Source: an uncultured Clostridia bacterium (GTDB lineage Bacteria > Bacillota > Clostridia > Oscillospirales > Acutalibacteraceae). From it: 64,000 nt of DNA. A program made the translations under genes and the position numbers. The notes beneath the pieces were generated by a model, which was not told the origin of the DNA, searched no databases, and saw only the letters and a program-made list of their open reading frames with translations. The stretch is taken from contig CALHND010000002.1 of NCBI GenBank assembly GCA_938034875.1, forward strand, positions 124,001-188,000. Reading direction: 5' to 3'. Each line of letters starts with the position of its first letter. Positions within the stretch are counted from its first letter, which is position 1. Of this stretch, positions 27,577 to 36,549 are shown piece after piece.

Positions 27577-28827
27577 ATGTATAACGATTATTTTGACAGT
27601 ATTAACTTTGTATCCAAGTACGACAAAGATGTTGCAGATGCTATGGGTCTTGAGTATTCCCGTCAGCAGTCCAACATTGAGCTTATTGCCTCGGAAAACT
27701 TTGTTTCCCCTGCCGTTATGGCAGCAATGGGTTCAGTTCTGACCAACAAATATGCCGAGGGTTATCCCGGTAAGCGCTATTACGGCGGTTGCCAATATGT
27801 TGACATAGTTGAGGATATTGCGCGTGACCGTGCTAAAAAACTATTTGGTGCAGAGCACGCAAATGTTCAGCCCCACTCCGGTGCACAGGCTAACACTGCA
27901 GTTTACTTTGCACTTATTGAGCATGGCGATACCGTTATGGGTATGAACCTTGCCCACGGAGGCCACCTCACTCATGGCTCACCTGTAAACTTTTCAGGAA
28001 AAAGCTACAACTTTGTTCCCTACGGCGTTGGAGAAGACGGCTACATTGACTACGATGAAATGCGCCGCATTGCAAAAGAATGCAATCCCAAACTCATAGT
28101 TTCAGGTGCATCGGCATATCCCCGTGAAATTCGTTTTGACATCATCCGCGACATTTGTGATGAGGTCGGAGCTATAATGATGGTTGACATGGCGCACATC
28201 GCAGGTCTTGTTGCAGCAGGACTGCACATAAATCCTGTTCAGTACGCTGATGTTGTTACCACCACAACCCATAAAACACTGCGCGGTCCCCGCGGAGGCA
28301 TGATTCTGTGCAAAGAAAAGTACGCAAAAGACATTGACAAGTCAATTTTCCCGGGCACACAGGGCGGTCCTCTTATGCACGTTATCGCAGCAAAAGCAGT
28401 TTGCTTCGGTGAGGCACTTCAGGACGACTTTAAAGAATATCAGCAGCGCATTATTGACAATGCACAGGCTCTTGCTGCATCGTTTAAGGCCAACAATATT
28501 AACATGGTTTCAGGCGGTACAGACAATCATCTCATTCTGCTCGATTTGTGCGGCACAGGCGTAACCGGTAAAGAACTTGAGCATCGTCTTGATGCAGTTA
28601 ATATCACAACCAACAAAAACGCTATCCCCAACGATCCTGAAAAGCCATTTGTCACCAGCGGACTGAGAGTCGGAACTCCTGCAGCTACATCACGCGGACT
28701 CGGAACAGACGACTTTACAAAAATCGGCGAGTTCATTACAGCAGCTATTCGCGACTTTGATAACAAGGCTGATGAAATTAAGCAGGGTGTTGCAGACATT
28801 TGTGCTAAGTATCCACTTTATAAGTAA
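27577..28827 (+). CDS. glyA: Serine hydroxymethyltransferase
   Basis: A 416-residue PLP enzyme that interconverts serine and glycine with tetrahydrofolate. Seen: SENFVSPAV, NKYAEGYPGKRYYGG, VDMAHIAGLVAAG, and the PLP lysine site TTTHKTLRGPRGG near residue 230. AAAGGAG lies before the ATG. Followed by a strong terminator. The serine branch genes serC-serA occur 7 kb downstream. Confidence 0.97.
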   Translation: MYNDYFDSINFVSKYDKDVADAMGLEYSRQQSNIELIASENFVSPAVMAAMGSVLTNKYAEGYPGKRYYGGCQYVDIVEDIARDRAKKLFGAEHANVQPHSGAQANTAVYFALIEHGDTVMGMNLAHGGHLTHGSPVNFSGKSYNFVPYGVGEDGYIDYDEMRRIAKECNPKLIVSGASAYPREIRFDIIRDICDEVGAIMMVDMAHIAGLVAAGLHINPVQYADVVTTTTHKTLRGPRGGMILCKEKYAKDIDKSIFPGTQGGPLMHVIAAKAVCFGEALQDDFKEYQQRIIDNAQALAASFKANNINMVSGGTDNHLILLDLCGTGVTGKELEHRLDAVNITTNKNAIPNDPEKPFVTSGLRVGTPAATSRGLGTDDFTKIGEFITAAIRDFDNKADEIKQGVADICAKYPLYK

Positions 28828-28840
28828 AATATTAAAAAAT

Positions 28841-28870
28841 GCGTCCCGAAAAACTCGGGGCGCTTTTTTT
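28841..28870 (+). terminator. glyA terminator
   Basis: Stem GCGTCCCGA/TCGGGGCGC (one G-T pair) followed by seven T residues. Confidence 0.9.
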
Positions 28871-28973
28871 GTGCATTATTTGTGCATTATTTGTAAAATA
28901 TCGGTTTTTGATTTACAAAATGATAAATTTGTGGTATTTTATTTTTATAACCGCCTTGAAAGGGGCAACACGT

Positions 28974-29660
28974 ATGAAAAAAGATTCACAGATGCGAAAC
29001 GAAAAGCTTTTAGAACGCGCAAAAGAAATTGCGCTTAAAAACCAAATACAAACTACCAGTGCGTTTAAGATAAGACCCAGCGGGTTTTATACTGCCGACC
29101 ACATTTTATTCTACTTGAGTTCAGGAATCAATATAATAATATATCTTTTGTACTTTTTCGGTACTTTGATGTGGTTGGAAGATGGCACGGACAAAAGCAT
29201 AGAAAAAGTGATTCAGTTGCGCAATATTTCGGCAGCTGCGTCAATACTGCTCGCCATTGCAATTATAATGGTGGTTTTTAAATTTAAAAAGGATAAGTGC
29301 TACATTTTTGCCCTTGTTGCAGTACTGATTGCAGTCATACCCATGACAACCCATCTACTGCTTGGAAAAACCATGGTTGACTTAGTATTTGGCAGTCCAT
29401 TTAAATATTTCCTAAAGTTTTTTGCACCGTCGCTTGTTTCTATTTCATCACTGCTACACATTTTATTTGTAATACGCAGAGAGAAAAAGGCGATAAACAA
29501 AAAATATGATGATATTCTCAACTCAATTTATGAGCAAAACAAAGGCGATGAAGAACGCATAATGTCAAACGAAGAATGGGAAAACGCTATTAATAGCTAC
29601 ATTGAGAACCCATACGGTAAAGAAAAGCTAAAAAAATCACTTCGCCGTAAATCAAATTAA
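28974..29660 (+). CDS. Hypothetical membrane protein, four TM helices
   Basis: A 228-residue protein of no family I recognise. Basic N-terminus (~30 residues), hydrophobic segments at about 45-68, 85-103, 112-130 and 145-165, then a charged C-terminal tail rich in Lys and Glu. The ATG at 28974 follows AAAGGGG; the 45 extra codons upstream cross the glyA terminator and are not likely coding. It is followed closely by two more genes, the last a lipoprotein. Confidence 0.6.
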   Translation: MKKDSQMRNEKLLERAKEIALKNQIQTTSAFKIRPSGFYTADHILFYLSSGINIIIYLLYFFGTLMWLEDGTDKSIEKVIQLRNISAAASILLAIAIIMVVFKFKKDKCYIFALVAVLIAVIPMTTHLLLGKTMVDLVFGSPFKYFLKFFAPSLVSISSLLHILFVIRREKKAINKKYDDILNSIYEQNKGDEERIMSNEEWENAINSYIENPYGKEKLKKSLRRKSN

Positions 29661-29677
29661 ATTAAGGACGAAAACAT

Positions 29678-30007
29678 ATGTTTGGCCGCAGTAAAACAAA
29701 AAAACCAAAAGAAAAAATAGATCCCTTATCAATTGCTGTAATACGCGAGATAAGTTCAAAAAGCTTTGCCGTTGTTACTGAAATTGAAGACGATGGCACA
29801 GAGAGAATTTTAGGCAAGGGCGGCTGCGCAAATTTTACTGCTGATGACTTTGTAACAGTAATATCAAACGGCACAGAGACATTCCGTTGCACAGTTGAAA
29901 GTCTGCGTGCAAGCCTGCTGATGAGCGGTAATGGCGTTCGAATTGAAGGTGTGAACGAAAACGGCGAAAAACACAAAATAATTGCAATATTTAATAGAAT
30001 GAGTTAA
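29678..30007 (+). CDS. Small hypothetical cytoplasmic protein
   Basis: A 109-residue protein, lysine-rich N-terminus (FGRSKTKKPKEK), then predicted beta-rich sequence with a GKGGCANFTADDFVTVIS stretch. No family recognised. It lies 17 nt after the membrane protein gene and 11 nt before the lipoprotein gene, so all three probably form one unit. Confidence 0.55.
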   Translation: MFGRSKTKKPKEKIDPLSIAVIREISSKSFAVVTEIEDDGTERILGKGGCANFTADDFVTVISNGTETFRCTVESLRASLLMSGNGVRIEGVNENGEKHKIIAIFNRMS

Positions 30008-30018
30008 GGACGGTAGCT

Positions 30019-30906
30019 ATGCGTAAATTCTTTTCTCTCCTTGCGGCTGCCGCAGTCGCTTTAACACTGGTCTCATGCGGTGAAAACACAGTTAACGAAA
30101 TTACAGGCTCAGATTACCCTGTTACCGTGTACGGTGTTGAAATAAAACAATGTCCTCAAAATGCAATAAGCTTGTCCCCTGCTGTTACCGATATTGTAAC
30201 TGCGCTCGGCTCCGATGCCCAGTTAATCGGTGTATCCGACAACTGCGATAATGAGCGTGGACTGGCCGTTTACGGCAGTAGCACCATGCCTGAAACAGAT
30301 AAAATTGCTACATCCGATGCTCAAATTGTAATTGCTGACAGTTCAATACCTGACTATGCAAAAAAACAGATCACTGACGCCGGAAAGCAGATTATAATTA
30401 CACCTGCTGTTTCAAAGTACAGTGAGCTTAAACCGCTATATGAGTCGGTTGCGTCTATTTTCAGTGGATATTCGACCGGAAAGAAAAACGCCGAAAACAC
30501 ATTTAGCCGAATAGATAAGCGCGTGGGCACGGTAAAATCTAAAACCAAAGAAAGCACGGCCGTAAGCGCGGTAATTTTGCTTTCTGACGGAATAGCTGCA
30601 CCGAGCGGCACATTAGCTGACGAAATGCTGACACTCGCAGGTGGCTCAAATATTGCCGGTGACAGTTATGAGATTGATTACGCAGAAATAATTAAAGCAA
30701 ATCCCGAACATATTTTTTGCCCTGCCGGTATGGTCGAACAAATTAAATCTGACAAAGCGCTTTCTGCTACCCGTGCGGTTAAAAATGGTAACGTGACTGC
30801 TCTTAGTCCGCTTTATTTTGAAAGATATGGCGAAAATATAGCTCTGGGTGTAGAAATTTTGGCTTCCTCCCTTCATCCGGAGGCGGTAAAATCTCCGATA
30901 AAATAA
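30019..30906 (+). CDS. BtuF/FecB-like substrate-binding lipoprotein
   Basis: A 295-residue class III solute-binding protein (TroA/BtuF fold), as for cobalamin, haem or iron-siderophore. Signal peptide 1-19 with lipobox LVSC (Cys20). Typical features: ISLSPAVTDIVTALGSDAQLIG near residue 55, SDAQIVIADSS, and the long interdomain helix ~150-175. No permease or ATPase is adjacent, so it may borrow a transporter elsewhere or act as a sensor. Ligand unknown. Confidence 0.8.
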   Translation: MRKFFSLLAAAAVALTLVSCGENTVNEITGSDYPVTVYGVEIKQCPQNAISLSPAVTDIVTALGSDAQLIGVSDNCDNERGLAVYGSSTMPETDKIATSDAQIVIADSSIPDYAKKQITDAGKQIIITPAVSKYSELKPLYESVASIFSGYSTGKKNAENTFSRIDKRVGTVKSKTKESTAVSAVILLSDGIAAPSGTLADEMLTLAGGSNIAGDSYEIDYAEIIKANPEHIFCPAGMVEQIKSDKALSATRAVKNGNVTALSPLYFERYGENIALGVEILASSLHPEAVKSPIK

Positions 30907-30921
30907 AATACAAAAAAGAGC

Positions 30922-30950
30922 TTGACATAAGCCTACAAATGTGCTATTAT
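30922..30950 (+). promoter_or_regulatory. Promoter of the 5S rRNA gene
   Basis: TTGACA (30922-30927), 17-nt spacer, TATTAT (30945-30950), overlapping a TATAAT at 30948. The 5S gene starts about 14 nt after. Confidence 0.75.
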
Positions 30951-30964
30951 AATGCTCGTTGAAA

Positions 30965-31080
30965 GTCGGTGTCTATGGCGATGAGGGTACACCTGTTCCC
31001 ATACCGAACACAGCAGTTAAGCTCATCAGTGCCGAAAATACTTTGGTGGTGACGCCACGGGAAGATAGGGCAATGCCGAC
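30965..31080 (+). rRNA. rrf: 5S ribosomal RNA
   Basis: 116 nt. Conserved 5S blocks are visible: GATGAGGGTACACCTGTTCC, CATACCGAACACAGCAGTTA and CCACGGGAAGATAGG. The terminal helix pairs GTCGG (5') with CCGAC (3'). It stands alone with its own promoter and terminator; there is no 16S, 23S or tRNA gene next to it. Confidence 0.95.
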
Positions 31081-31087
31081 ACAATAA

Positions 31088-31117
31088 ACAACCGCTATTT
31101 TAGCGGTTGTTTTTTTT
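31088..31117 (+). terminator. 5S rRNA terminator
   Basis: Stem ACAACCGCTA/TAGCGGTTGT followed by a T8 run. Confidence 0.9.
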
Positions 31118-31218
31118 ATATGTATTATATATTTATAAACCAACACATTGTTTATTGGTCTTGCGAAACTTTAAACTATTGGACATAATATTTAGTATAG
31201 ATTATAGGAGGAAAATAT

Positions 31219-31677
31219 ATGCTTACTGAAAAAACTAAAGCACCGAATTTTACACTATTTGACGCAAACGGAAACTCCGTATCATTATCCGATTACATTG
31301 GTAAAAAGGTAGTACTGTATTTTTATCCGAGAGATAATACACCCGGCTGCACCAGACAAGCTTGCGCATTTGCCGCATCATATGATGCATTTCGTGCAGA
31401 AAACATTGCTGTAATTGGCATAAGCAAGGACAGCGTGGATTCACACCGCAAATTTGCCGAAAAGCATAATTTGCCGTTCACACTTTTATCCGATCCTGAA
31501 TTAGTCGCAATTAAAGCATATGATGTATGGCAAGAAAAAAAGATGTACGGCAAAGTCAGCATGGGTGTAGTTCGCGCCACTTACATCATTGATGAAAACG
31601 GAATAATAGAAAAAGTTATGCCAAAGGTTAAACCGGATACCAACGCAGCAGATATACTTAAATATCTTGAGGTGTGA
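31219..31677 (+). CDS. bcp: Thioredoxin-dependent thiol peroxidase (Bcp/PrxQ)
   Basis: A 152-residue atypical peroxiredoxin reducing peroxides with thioredoxin. The active site is FYPRDNTPGCTRQACAF: peroxidatic Cys and a second Cys five residues later, the PrxQ alpha-helix arrangement. GGAGG precedes the ATG. The ZIP transporter gene overlaps or abuts the stop. Confidence 0.93.
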   Translation: MLTEKTKAPNFTLFDANGNSVSLSDYIGKKVVLYFYPRDNTPGCTRQACAFAASYDAFRAENIAVIGISKDSVDSHRKFAEKHNLPFTLLSDPELVAIKAYDVWQEKKMYGKVSMGVVRATYIIDENGIIEKVMPKVKPDTNAADILKYLEV

Positions 31678-31682
31678 TAACA

Positions 31683-32441
31683 TTGGAAATTGTATTATTA
31701 ACAGCATTAGGCATAGGCAGCGCTACCGTTATTGGAGCGCTGCTGGGATTTGTTTTTAAAAGAATATCCCACTCATTCAGCGATGCAGTTATAAGTTTTG
31801 CAGCAGGAGTTATGATGTGTGCCGCTATCATCGGACTCATACTCCCCTCGCTCAACAGTCCAAACGAATACTCGATACTTATAACGGTTACCGGCATTTT
31901 CTTGGGAGCTATTATTTTAAATATTATCGACAGGCTTGTTCCTCATTTGCACCGTATGGTTGGCAAAGACATAGAAAGCCATAAGCATGGAACGGATGGT
32001 ATAAACAAAACAATGCTGTTCGTTTTGGCTATTGCGATACATAATTTCCCCGAAGGCATTGCTGCAGGTGTCGGATTTGGATCGGGAAATAACGCCGATG
32101 CGCTGACCGTTGCAGGCGGAATTGCACTGCAAAACATTCCTGAGGGCATGGTAATCATTGCACCTATGCTGGCAGCAGGAATTACAAAGCGAAAAACATT
32201 TTTGATTGCGGCAGGAACAGGACTTATTGAAGTAATAGGCACTATGCTTGGTTACTTTGCGGTCAGCTTTTCCACGGTAATTTTACCGTTCGCGTTAGCG
32301 TTTGCCGGCGGAACAATGCTATATATTATCAGCGATGAAATGATACCTGAGACCCACTCGCACGGCAATGAGCGGAGCTCGACCTATGCATTACTTTTTG
32401 GATTTTGTTTAATGTTAGCCGTGGATTTTTATTTAGGTTAA
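31683..32441 (+). CDS. ZIP-family divalent metal transporter
   Basis: A 252-residue membrane protein with about eight TM helices. The transport-site motifs are AIHNFPEGIAAGVG and ALQNIPEGMVI in the central helices, typical of ZupT/GufA. It imports Zn, Mn or Fe. The start is probably the TTG at 31683, eight nt after GAGGTG; an in-frame GTG at 31674 overlaps the bcp stop. The charged loop with KHGTDG between TM3 and TM4 is short. Confidence 0.88.
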   Translation: MEIVLLTALGIGSATVIGALLGFVFKRISHSFSDAVISFAAGVMMCAAIIGLILPSLNSPNEYSILITVTGIFLGAIILNIIDRLVPHLHRMVGKDIESHKHGTDGINKTMLFVLAIAIHNFPEGIAAGVGFGSGNNADALTVAGGIALQNIPEGMVIIAPMLAAGITKRKTFLIAAGTGLIEVIGTMLGYFAVSFSTVILPFALAFAGGTMLYIISDEMIPETHSHGNERSSTYALLFGFCLMLAVDFYLG

Positions 32442-32450
32442 TAAATACTG

Positions 32451-32489
32451 AATGGCGATGATGCTTTTAACATCATCGCCATTGTTTTT
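32451..32489. terminator. Terminator between convergent genes
   Basis: A perfect 13-bp inverted repeat (AATGGCGATGATG/CATCATCGCCATT) with a T-run after it; serves the ZIP gene and probably the opposing pair. Confidence 0.85.
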
Positions 32490-32507
32490 TGTTTTAGTTA
32501 ATTAATT

Positions 32508-32702
32508 CTATTTGAACAAATCATTCATAAGAGAGGAAATGCGCTCTTTGCGCTTGCTTGTTTCGGCTGCATCAACACAAACTGATACTACGTCCCCTTC
32601 ATTTGCATCGGGAATTAATATTTTCGGAATGTTGACCATTTTGCCGTCTGGCAGCTCCACAACAGCAAAATCACCTTCAAAACGATCGACTGTTATTTTC
32701 AT
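32508..32702 (-). CDS. DUF3006 family protein
   Basis: A 64-residue protein, ITVDRFEGDFAVVELPDG at its start, which is the DUF3006 signature. Function unknown. This family is often encoded right after ComEC-like metallo-beta-lactamase genes, as here, with 11 nt between them. AGGAGG is just upstream of the ATG at 32702; the 12 extra codons before it overlap the previous gene and are unlikely. Confidence 0.8.
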   Translation of the reverse strand: MKITVDRFEGDFAVVELPDGKMVNIPKILIPDANEGDVVSVCVDAAETSKRKERISSLMNDLFK

Positions 32703-32713
32703 AATATCCTCCT

Positions 32714-33814
32714 TTAGCTGGGCTTGCAATTGCCGCAAAGTGAATATCCCTCTGCTTTAAGCTCATCAAGCGATTTGTTCGAATACTCTTTATTGTTTTC
32801 GCTCATATCATCTACCGAATTGCAATCGGGATAATGCACCTTTTTGGATTTTAAATTAAGCACCCATGAAAATTGGTTGTCGGAAGTGCTTTGGTCGGTG
32901 TCAGGCACAATAGTAACTACTCCATCTTCGGTACTAATATTACTGCCGTTAGATGTGACAACTATCGTACCAAGCAAATCTGTGCGCATAATGGTTGCAC
33001 CGGCAAGCTGCCACGCCTCAAGAATTTTATCGTGCGGATGCCCATAACTGTTTCCTTCGCCCACCGATACAACGGCAATTTGTGCGCCCACTCGCGAAAT
33101 AAAACTGCGCGATGATGATGTTACACTGCCGTGATGACCGACCTTAATAACATCAGCACTTACATCGGTATCAATGTCGTTTTCAACCTCAGTTTCGGCA
33201 TCACCCATAAACAAAAATGACGTTTCACCGTATACAATTTTGACAACTGCAGAATAGTTGTTAAAATCGTCATACTCTTCCTTAACCGGAGAAAGTATAT
33301 CGGCACTGACTGTCCCTGACAGAATATTAACGCCTGCTTTTGCTGTTGTTATGCTAAGTCCTTTATTTTTAATTGACAAAAGCAACTTTTCAAAGGTTAC
33401 GGTATCCAACTGAGCCCTCGGCATATAAACTTTGCCTATATTAAGAGAGTCCACCACATACTTCATTCCTCCAATATGGTCGGAATGAGGATGCGTGCCT
33501 ATAAGGTAGTCTACCTTATTGTATCCTAGTGTAGTAATGTAGTTTACCACTACCTCACCATATTCACGCTCACCCGCGTCAATAAGCATTGTTTCGCCGT
33601 TTGGCATTTCTATAAAGGTAGAGTCGCCCTGACCTACATTAATAAAATGCACTTTTAAATCACCCGTTGCATCTGGATCACGGGTTTTATCATTCGATAA
33701 ATTACCTGTAATTTTGGGCTGTTCATCTTGGATTACGCTGTGATACTGTGCAGAGCAGCTGCCCAAATTAAATACAACAAAAAGTGAAATTATAAGCGAA
33801 ATTAGTCGTTTCAT
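32714..33814 (-). CDS. ComEC-like metallo-beta-lactamase-fold lipoprotein
   Basis: A 366-residue secreted lipoprotein: signal peptide 1-19, lipobox LGSC (Cys20). The hydrolase domain shows FINVGQGDSTFIE, IGTHPHSDHIGG (HxHxDH metal site), LFMGDAE, and VGHHGS, like the C-terminal domain of ComEC/Rec2. ComEC itself is a large membrane channel; this is the free hydrolase only. The last ~45 residues (HYPDCNSV ... LCGNCKPS) look like a small Cys-pair metal-binding tail, as in Ada-like domains. Substrate unknown, perhaps extracellular nucleic acid or nucleotide. Confidence 0.85.
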   Translation of the reverse strand: MKRLISLIISLFVVFNLGSCSAQYHSVIQDEQPKITGNLSNDKTRDPDATGDLKVHFINVGQGDSTFIEMPNGETMLIDAGEREYGEVVVNYITTLGYNKVDYLIGTHPHSDHIGGMKYVVDSLNIGKVYMPRAQLDTVTFEKLLLSIKNKGLSITTAKAGVNILSGTVSADILSPVKEEYDDFNNYSAVVKIVYGETSFLFMGDAETEVENDIDTDVSADVIKVGHHGSVTSSSRSFISRVGAQIAVVSVGEGNSYGHPHDKILEAWQLAGATIMRTDLLGTIVVTSNGSNISTEDGVVTIVPDTDQSTSDNQFSWVLNLKSKKVHYPDCNSVDDMSENNKEYSNKSLDELKAEGYSLCGNCKPS

Positions 33815-33830
33815 ATAATCTTTCCTTATA

Positions 33831-33861
33831 AAAAGGCACGACCGTTGTCTCGGTCGCGCCC
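33831..33861 (-). terminator. Terminator after the CofE-like gene
   Basis: On the minus strand, stem GGCGCGACCG/CGGTCGTGCC followed by TTTTT. Confidence 0.8.
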
Positions 33862-33874
33862 AAATGTATCATTA

Positions 33875-34576
33875 TTATTCTGCGACGCGGATTATTCCCA
33901 TTGGTGTCTGTTCGTGTGACTGTCCCAGGGGGTTGTCCTTTAAAATGCGTACCATCAAATCGCGATCGATAGACGACGGAAATGCGCCGAGAATGTTGCC
34001 TCCGAGATCGTTAATATCGGTAACTATTACGCCAATACCTCCGAGCGCGTTACTTACCCGCTCTGCAACTGCATCCGGCTCAGCAGGAGCAAGCGAAACA
34101 CATTCATTAAAAGGAGGTAATGTACAATCGCACGGTCCATCAATTGCTCTTGCCTTTTCTCCTGCAATTTTGTAAAACCAGCCGCGCTTGCCTATTAATT
34201 TGCCGAATGCGGATATAATAGCAGCAAATAAAATACGCAAAGTACCGCATTCACGCAGTGCCATTTCCATAGTTTCCGGCATTGCAAGACCAATTCCATA
34301 CGGTGTACGCAAAACAAACTTGCACAAAAACCGTGCGAGAGGACGCGGTTTTATATCCTTAAGAGGAATTGCGCGACCTTGTGTACAGCCTACAATTTTT
34401 TCTGTAATAAAAAGAATATCGTTTTCCTCTGCAAGCGGCTTTGCATATTTTTCTGCCACTTCTGTTATAGAATCCTTTTCAGTTATGACATGAGTTTTTA
34501 TTGCAAGTCTGCGATATTTTACGCCATCAACCTCAATTATTTCATTTTTACTTTCGTTTACTACAAATCCATCCAT
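33875..34576 (-). CDS. CofE-like (F420-0:gamma-glutamyl ligase family) protein
   Basis: A 233-residue protein of the COG1478/CofE group. In archaea and actinobacteria CofE adds glutamates to coenzyme F420. Family-like stretches: ILFITEKIVGCTQGRAI, PYGIGLAMPETMEMAL, IDGPCDCTLPPFNE, VIVTDINDLGGNILG. Firmicutes generally do not make F420 and no other F420 gene is near, so the real substrate is probably different. It is in the same direction as the LutC-like gene, 18 nt downstream of it. Confidence 0.75.
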   Translation of the reverse strand: MDGFVVNESKNEIIEVDGVKYRRLAIKTHVITEKDSITEVAEKYAKPLAEENDILFITEKIVGCTQGRAIPLKDIKPRPLARFLCKFVLRTPYGIGLAMPETMEMALRECGTLRILFAAIISAFGKLIGKRGWFYKIAGEKARAIDGPCDCTLPPFNECVSLAPAEPDAVAERVSNALGGIGVIVTDINDLGGNILGAFPSSIDRDLMVRILKDNPLGQSHEQTPMGIIRVAE

Positions 34577-34594
34577 AATATAAAACCTCTCTGT

Positions 34595-35224
34595 TTAAAA
34601 TCCCAGACTTTCGTCCATTATTATAACCTTTATCCTGTCCTTAACACGCTGATTTGACATTACAACAAAGTTGCAGCATATACGCGCCGGCGAATTGCAA
34701 TCCATACACTCCCCTGTTTTAGCGCAGGGGGTTGCACATGACAGCCGTACGGTGTTTGCGGGTGCCGCAATTTTGCGTACACGGTCAACTGCCGCATTAA
34801 TGTCACTAACAATCTTATTTGCTCCTACTACAACGATAACGCTGCGCGGCCCGCATATCATGGCTGCTACGCGGTTTCCCCTACCGTCTACATTGTACAG
34901 CTCGCCGCCCTCTGTAATTGCATTAGTTCCCGTCAAATAAACATCACAGTCGAATGCGGCAGTCATACATTTTTGAGGGTCGTCATTTTCGCGATCAAAA
35001 TAAGTGATATCATCGCGTTTACGTAGCCAGTCGAAGACTCCAAGACCGTCAAGTGTCATTGAACCTCCGTTAGACACGGTTGCACCATCGGGCACAAGCT
35101 CCAAAAGCAGCTCAAAAAGCTCATCGTTTGTGCGAACATGATATCCTTTCATATTTCGCTTTTCAAGATTAGTTATTACCTTGTTAATGCGTTTATCCAT
35201 TACTTCACGAACACTTATATCCAT
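34595..35224 (-). CDS. LutC/YkgG-family (DUF162) protein
   Basis: A 209-residue protein of the lactate-utilisation LutC family. Matches: NGGSMTLDGLGVFDWL (residue ~55), VYLTGTNAITEGGELYNVDG, and the C-terminal cysteine group CATPCAKTGECMDCNSPARIC, which could bind an Fe-S cluster. LutA and LutB partners are absent, so this is one of the common standalone members of unknown function. The ATG at 35224 follows GAGGT; an earlier in-frame TTG is less likely. Confidence 0.8.
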   Translation of the reverse strand: MDISVREVMDKRINKVITNLEKRNMKGYHVRTNDELFELLLELVPDGATVSNGGSMTLDGLGVFDWLRKRDDITYFDRENDDPQKCMTAAFDCDVYLTGTNAITEGGELYNVDGRGNRVAAMICGPRSVIVVVGANKIVSDINAAVDRVRKIAAPANTVRLSCATPCAKTGECMDCNSPARICCNFVVMSNQRVKDRIKVIIMDESLGF

Positions 35225-35384
35225 ATTAATGTACCTCAAAGCTATAATAAACTATTATAATAAGGAATTATACCACTACACCACGTTAATGTCCATAACT
35301 TAATTACTTTGTTAAATTATTATCAATCTTTATTATATTTATAAAATATTTTTTAAAAACTTTGTTATATTTTTGTCAATCCTA

Positions 35385-35413
35385 TTGACTTTTTCCTTTA
35401 TTATGAATATAAT
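35385..35413 (+). promoter_or_regulatory. Promoter of serC-serA
   Basis: TTGACT (35385-35390), 17-nt spacer, TATAAT (35408-35413); AGGAGG follows before the serC ATG. No riboswitch fold was recognised. Confidence 0.8.
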
Positions 35414-35448
35414 GAAACATATGTTTTTATTTATAGGAGGAAAAAGGT

Positions 35449-36534
35449 ATGTCTAGAGTTTACAATTTCAGTGCTGGACCATCCATATTACCTGAAAAGG
35501 TACTTAAAACTGCGGCTGAGGAAATGCTTGATTATAAGGGTTCAGGCCAGTCAGTAATGGAGATGTCCCACCGTTCAAAGGTTTACCAGGCTATTATTGA
35601 CGAAGCAGAGGCTCTTCTGCGCGAGATAATGAATATCCCTGAAAACTACAAGGTTCTGTTTTTGCAGGGCGGTGCATCAACACAGTTTGCCATGATTCCG
35701 CTCAATTTAATGAATAAAAATAATAAGGCTGACTTTGTTGTTACCGGTCAGTGGGCTAAAAAGGCTTACAAAGAGGCTGCACGCTACGGCACTGCAAATG
35801 TTGTTGCTTCGTCCGAGGATAAGGTTTATTCCTACATACCGAAGCTTGACAAGTCAACCTTTACACCCGATGCAGACTTCTTCCACATCTGCATGAACAA
35901 CACAATTTACGGTACAAAGTGGAACGACTTGCCCGAAACCGGAGATGTTCCGCTGATTGCTGATATTTCAAGCTGCATCTTGTCTGAGCCTATCGACGTA
36001 TCCAAGTTTGGAATGCTTTACGCAGGCGCACAGAAAAACATGGCTCCTGCCGGTGTTACCATCGTAATAATCCGCGAAGACCTTATCGGCAACGCAATGG
36101 ATATCTGTCCTACCATGCTCAATTACTCAACTCATTCAGAAAACGGCTCTATGTTCAACACACCTCCTTGCTACTGCATTTATGTTGCAAAGATGGTTCT
36201 TGAATGGGTCAAAAATGACATGGGCGGCCTTGATAAAATGAAGGAATACAATGAGAAAAAGGCTAACATTCTTTACAACTTCCTTGATTCAAGCGAAATG
36301 TTCCGCGGCACAGTTGTACCCGAAGACCGTTCACTTATGAATGTACCCTTTGTTACAGGCAACGACGAACTTGATGCTAAATTTGTCAAAGAAGCTGCCG
36401 CAGCAGGCTTTATTAACCTCAAAGGTCACCGTTCAGTCGGCGGCATGAGAGCCTCTATCTACAACGCTATGCCTATTGAAGGCGTAGAAAAACTGGTTGA
36501 GTTTATGCGAGCTTTTGAAGCTGCAAACAAGTAA
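35449..36534 (+). CDS. serC: Phosphoserine aminotransferase
   Basis: A 361-residue PLP aminotransferase making phosphoserine from phosphohydroxypyruvate and glutamate. Seen: YNFSAGPSILPEKVL at the start, SVMEMSHRSK, FLQGGASTQF, the PLP-lysine site YAGAQKNMAPAG near residue 193, and GGMRASIYNA at the end. It is first of a two-gene serine operon, 15 nt before serA. Confidence 0.97.
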   Translation: MSRVYNFSAGPSILPEKVLKTAAEEMLDYKGSGQSVMEMSHRSKVYQAIIDEAEALLREIMNIPENYKVLFLQGGASTQFAMIPLNLMNKNNKADFVVTGQWAKKAYKEAARYGTANVVASSEDKVYSYIPKLDKSTFTPDADFFHICMNNTIYGTKWNDLPETGDVPLIADISSCILSEPIDVSKFGMLYAGAQKNMAPAGVTIVIIREDLIGNAMDICPTMLNYSTHSENGSMFNTPPCYCIYVAKMVLEWVKNDMGGLDKMKEYNEKKANILYNFLDSSEMFRGTVVPEDRSLMNVPFVTGNDELDAKFVKEAAAAGFINLKGHRSVGGMRASIYNAMPIEGVEKLVEFMRAFEAANK

Positions 36535-36549
36535 TTTAGGAGAATTATC

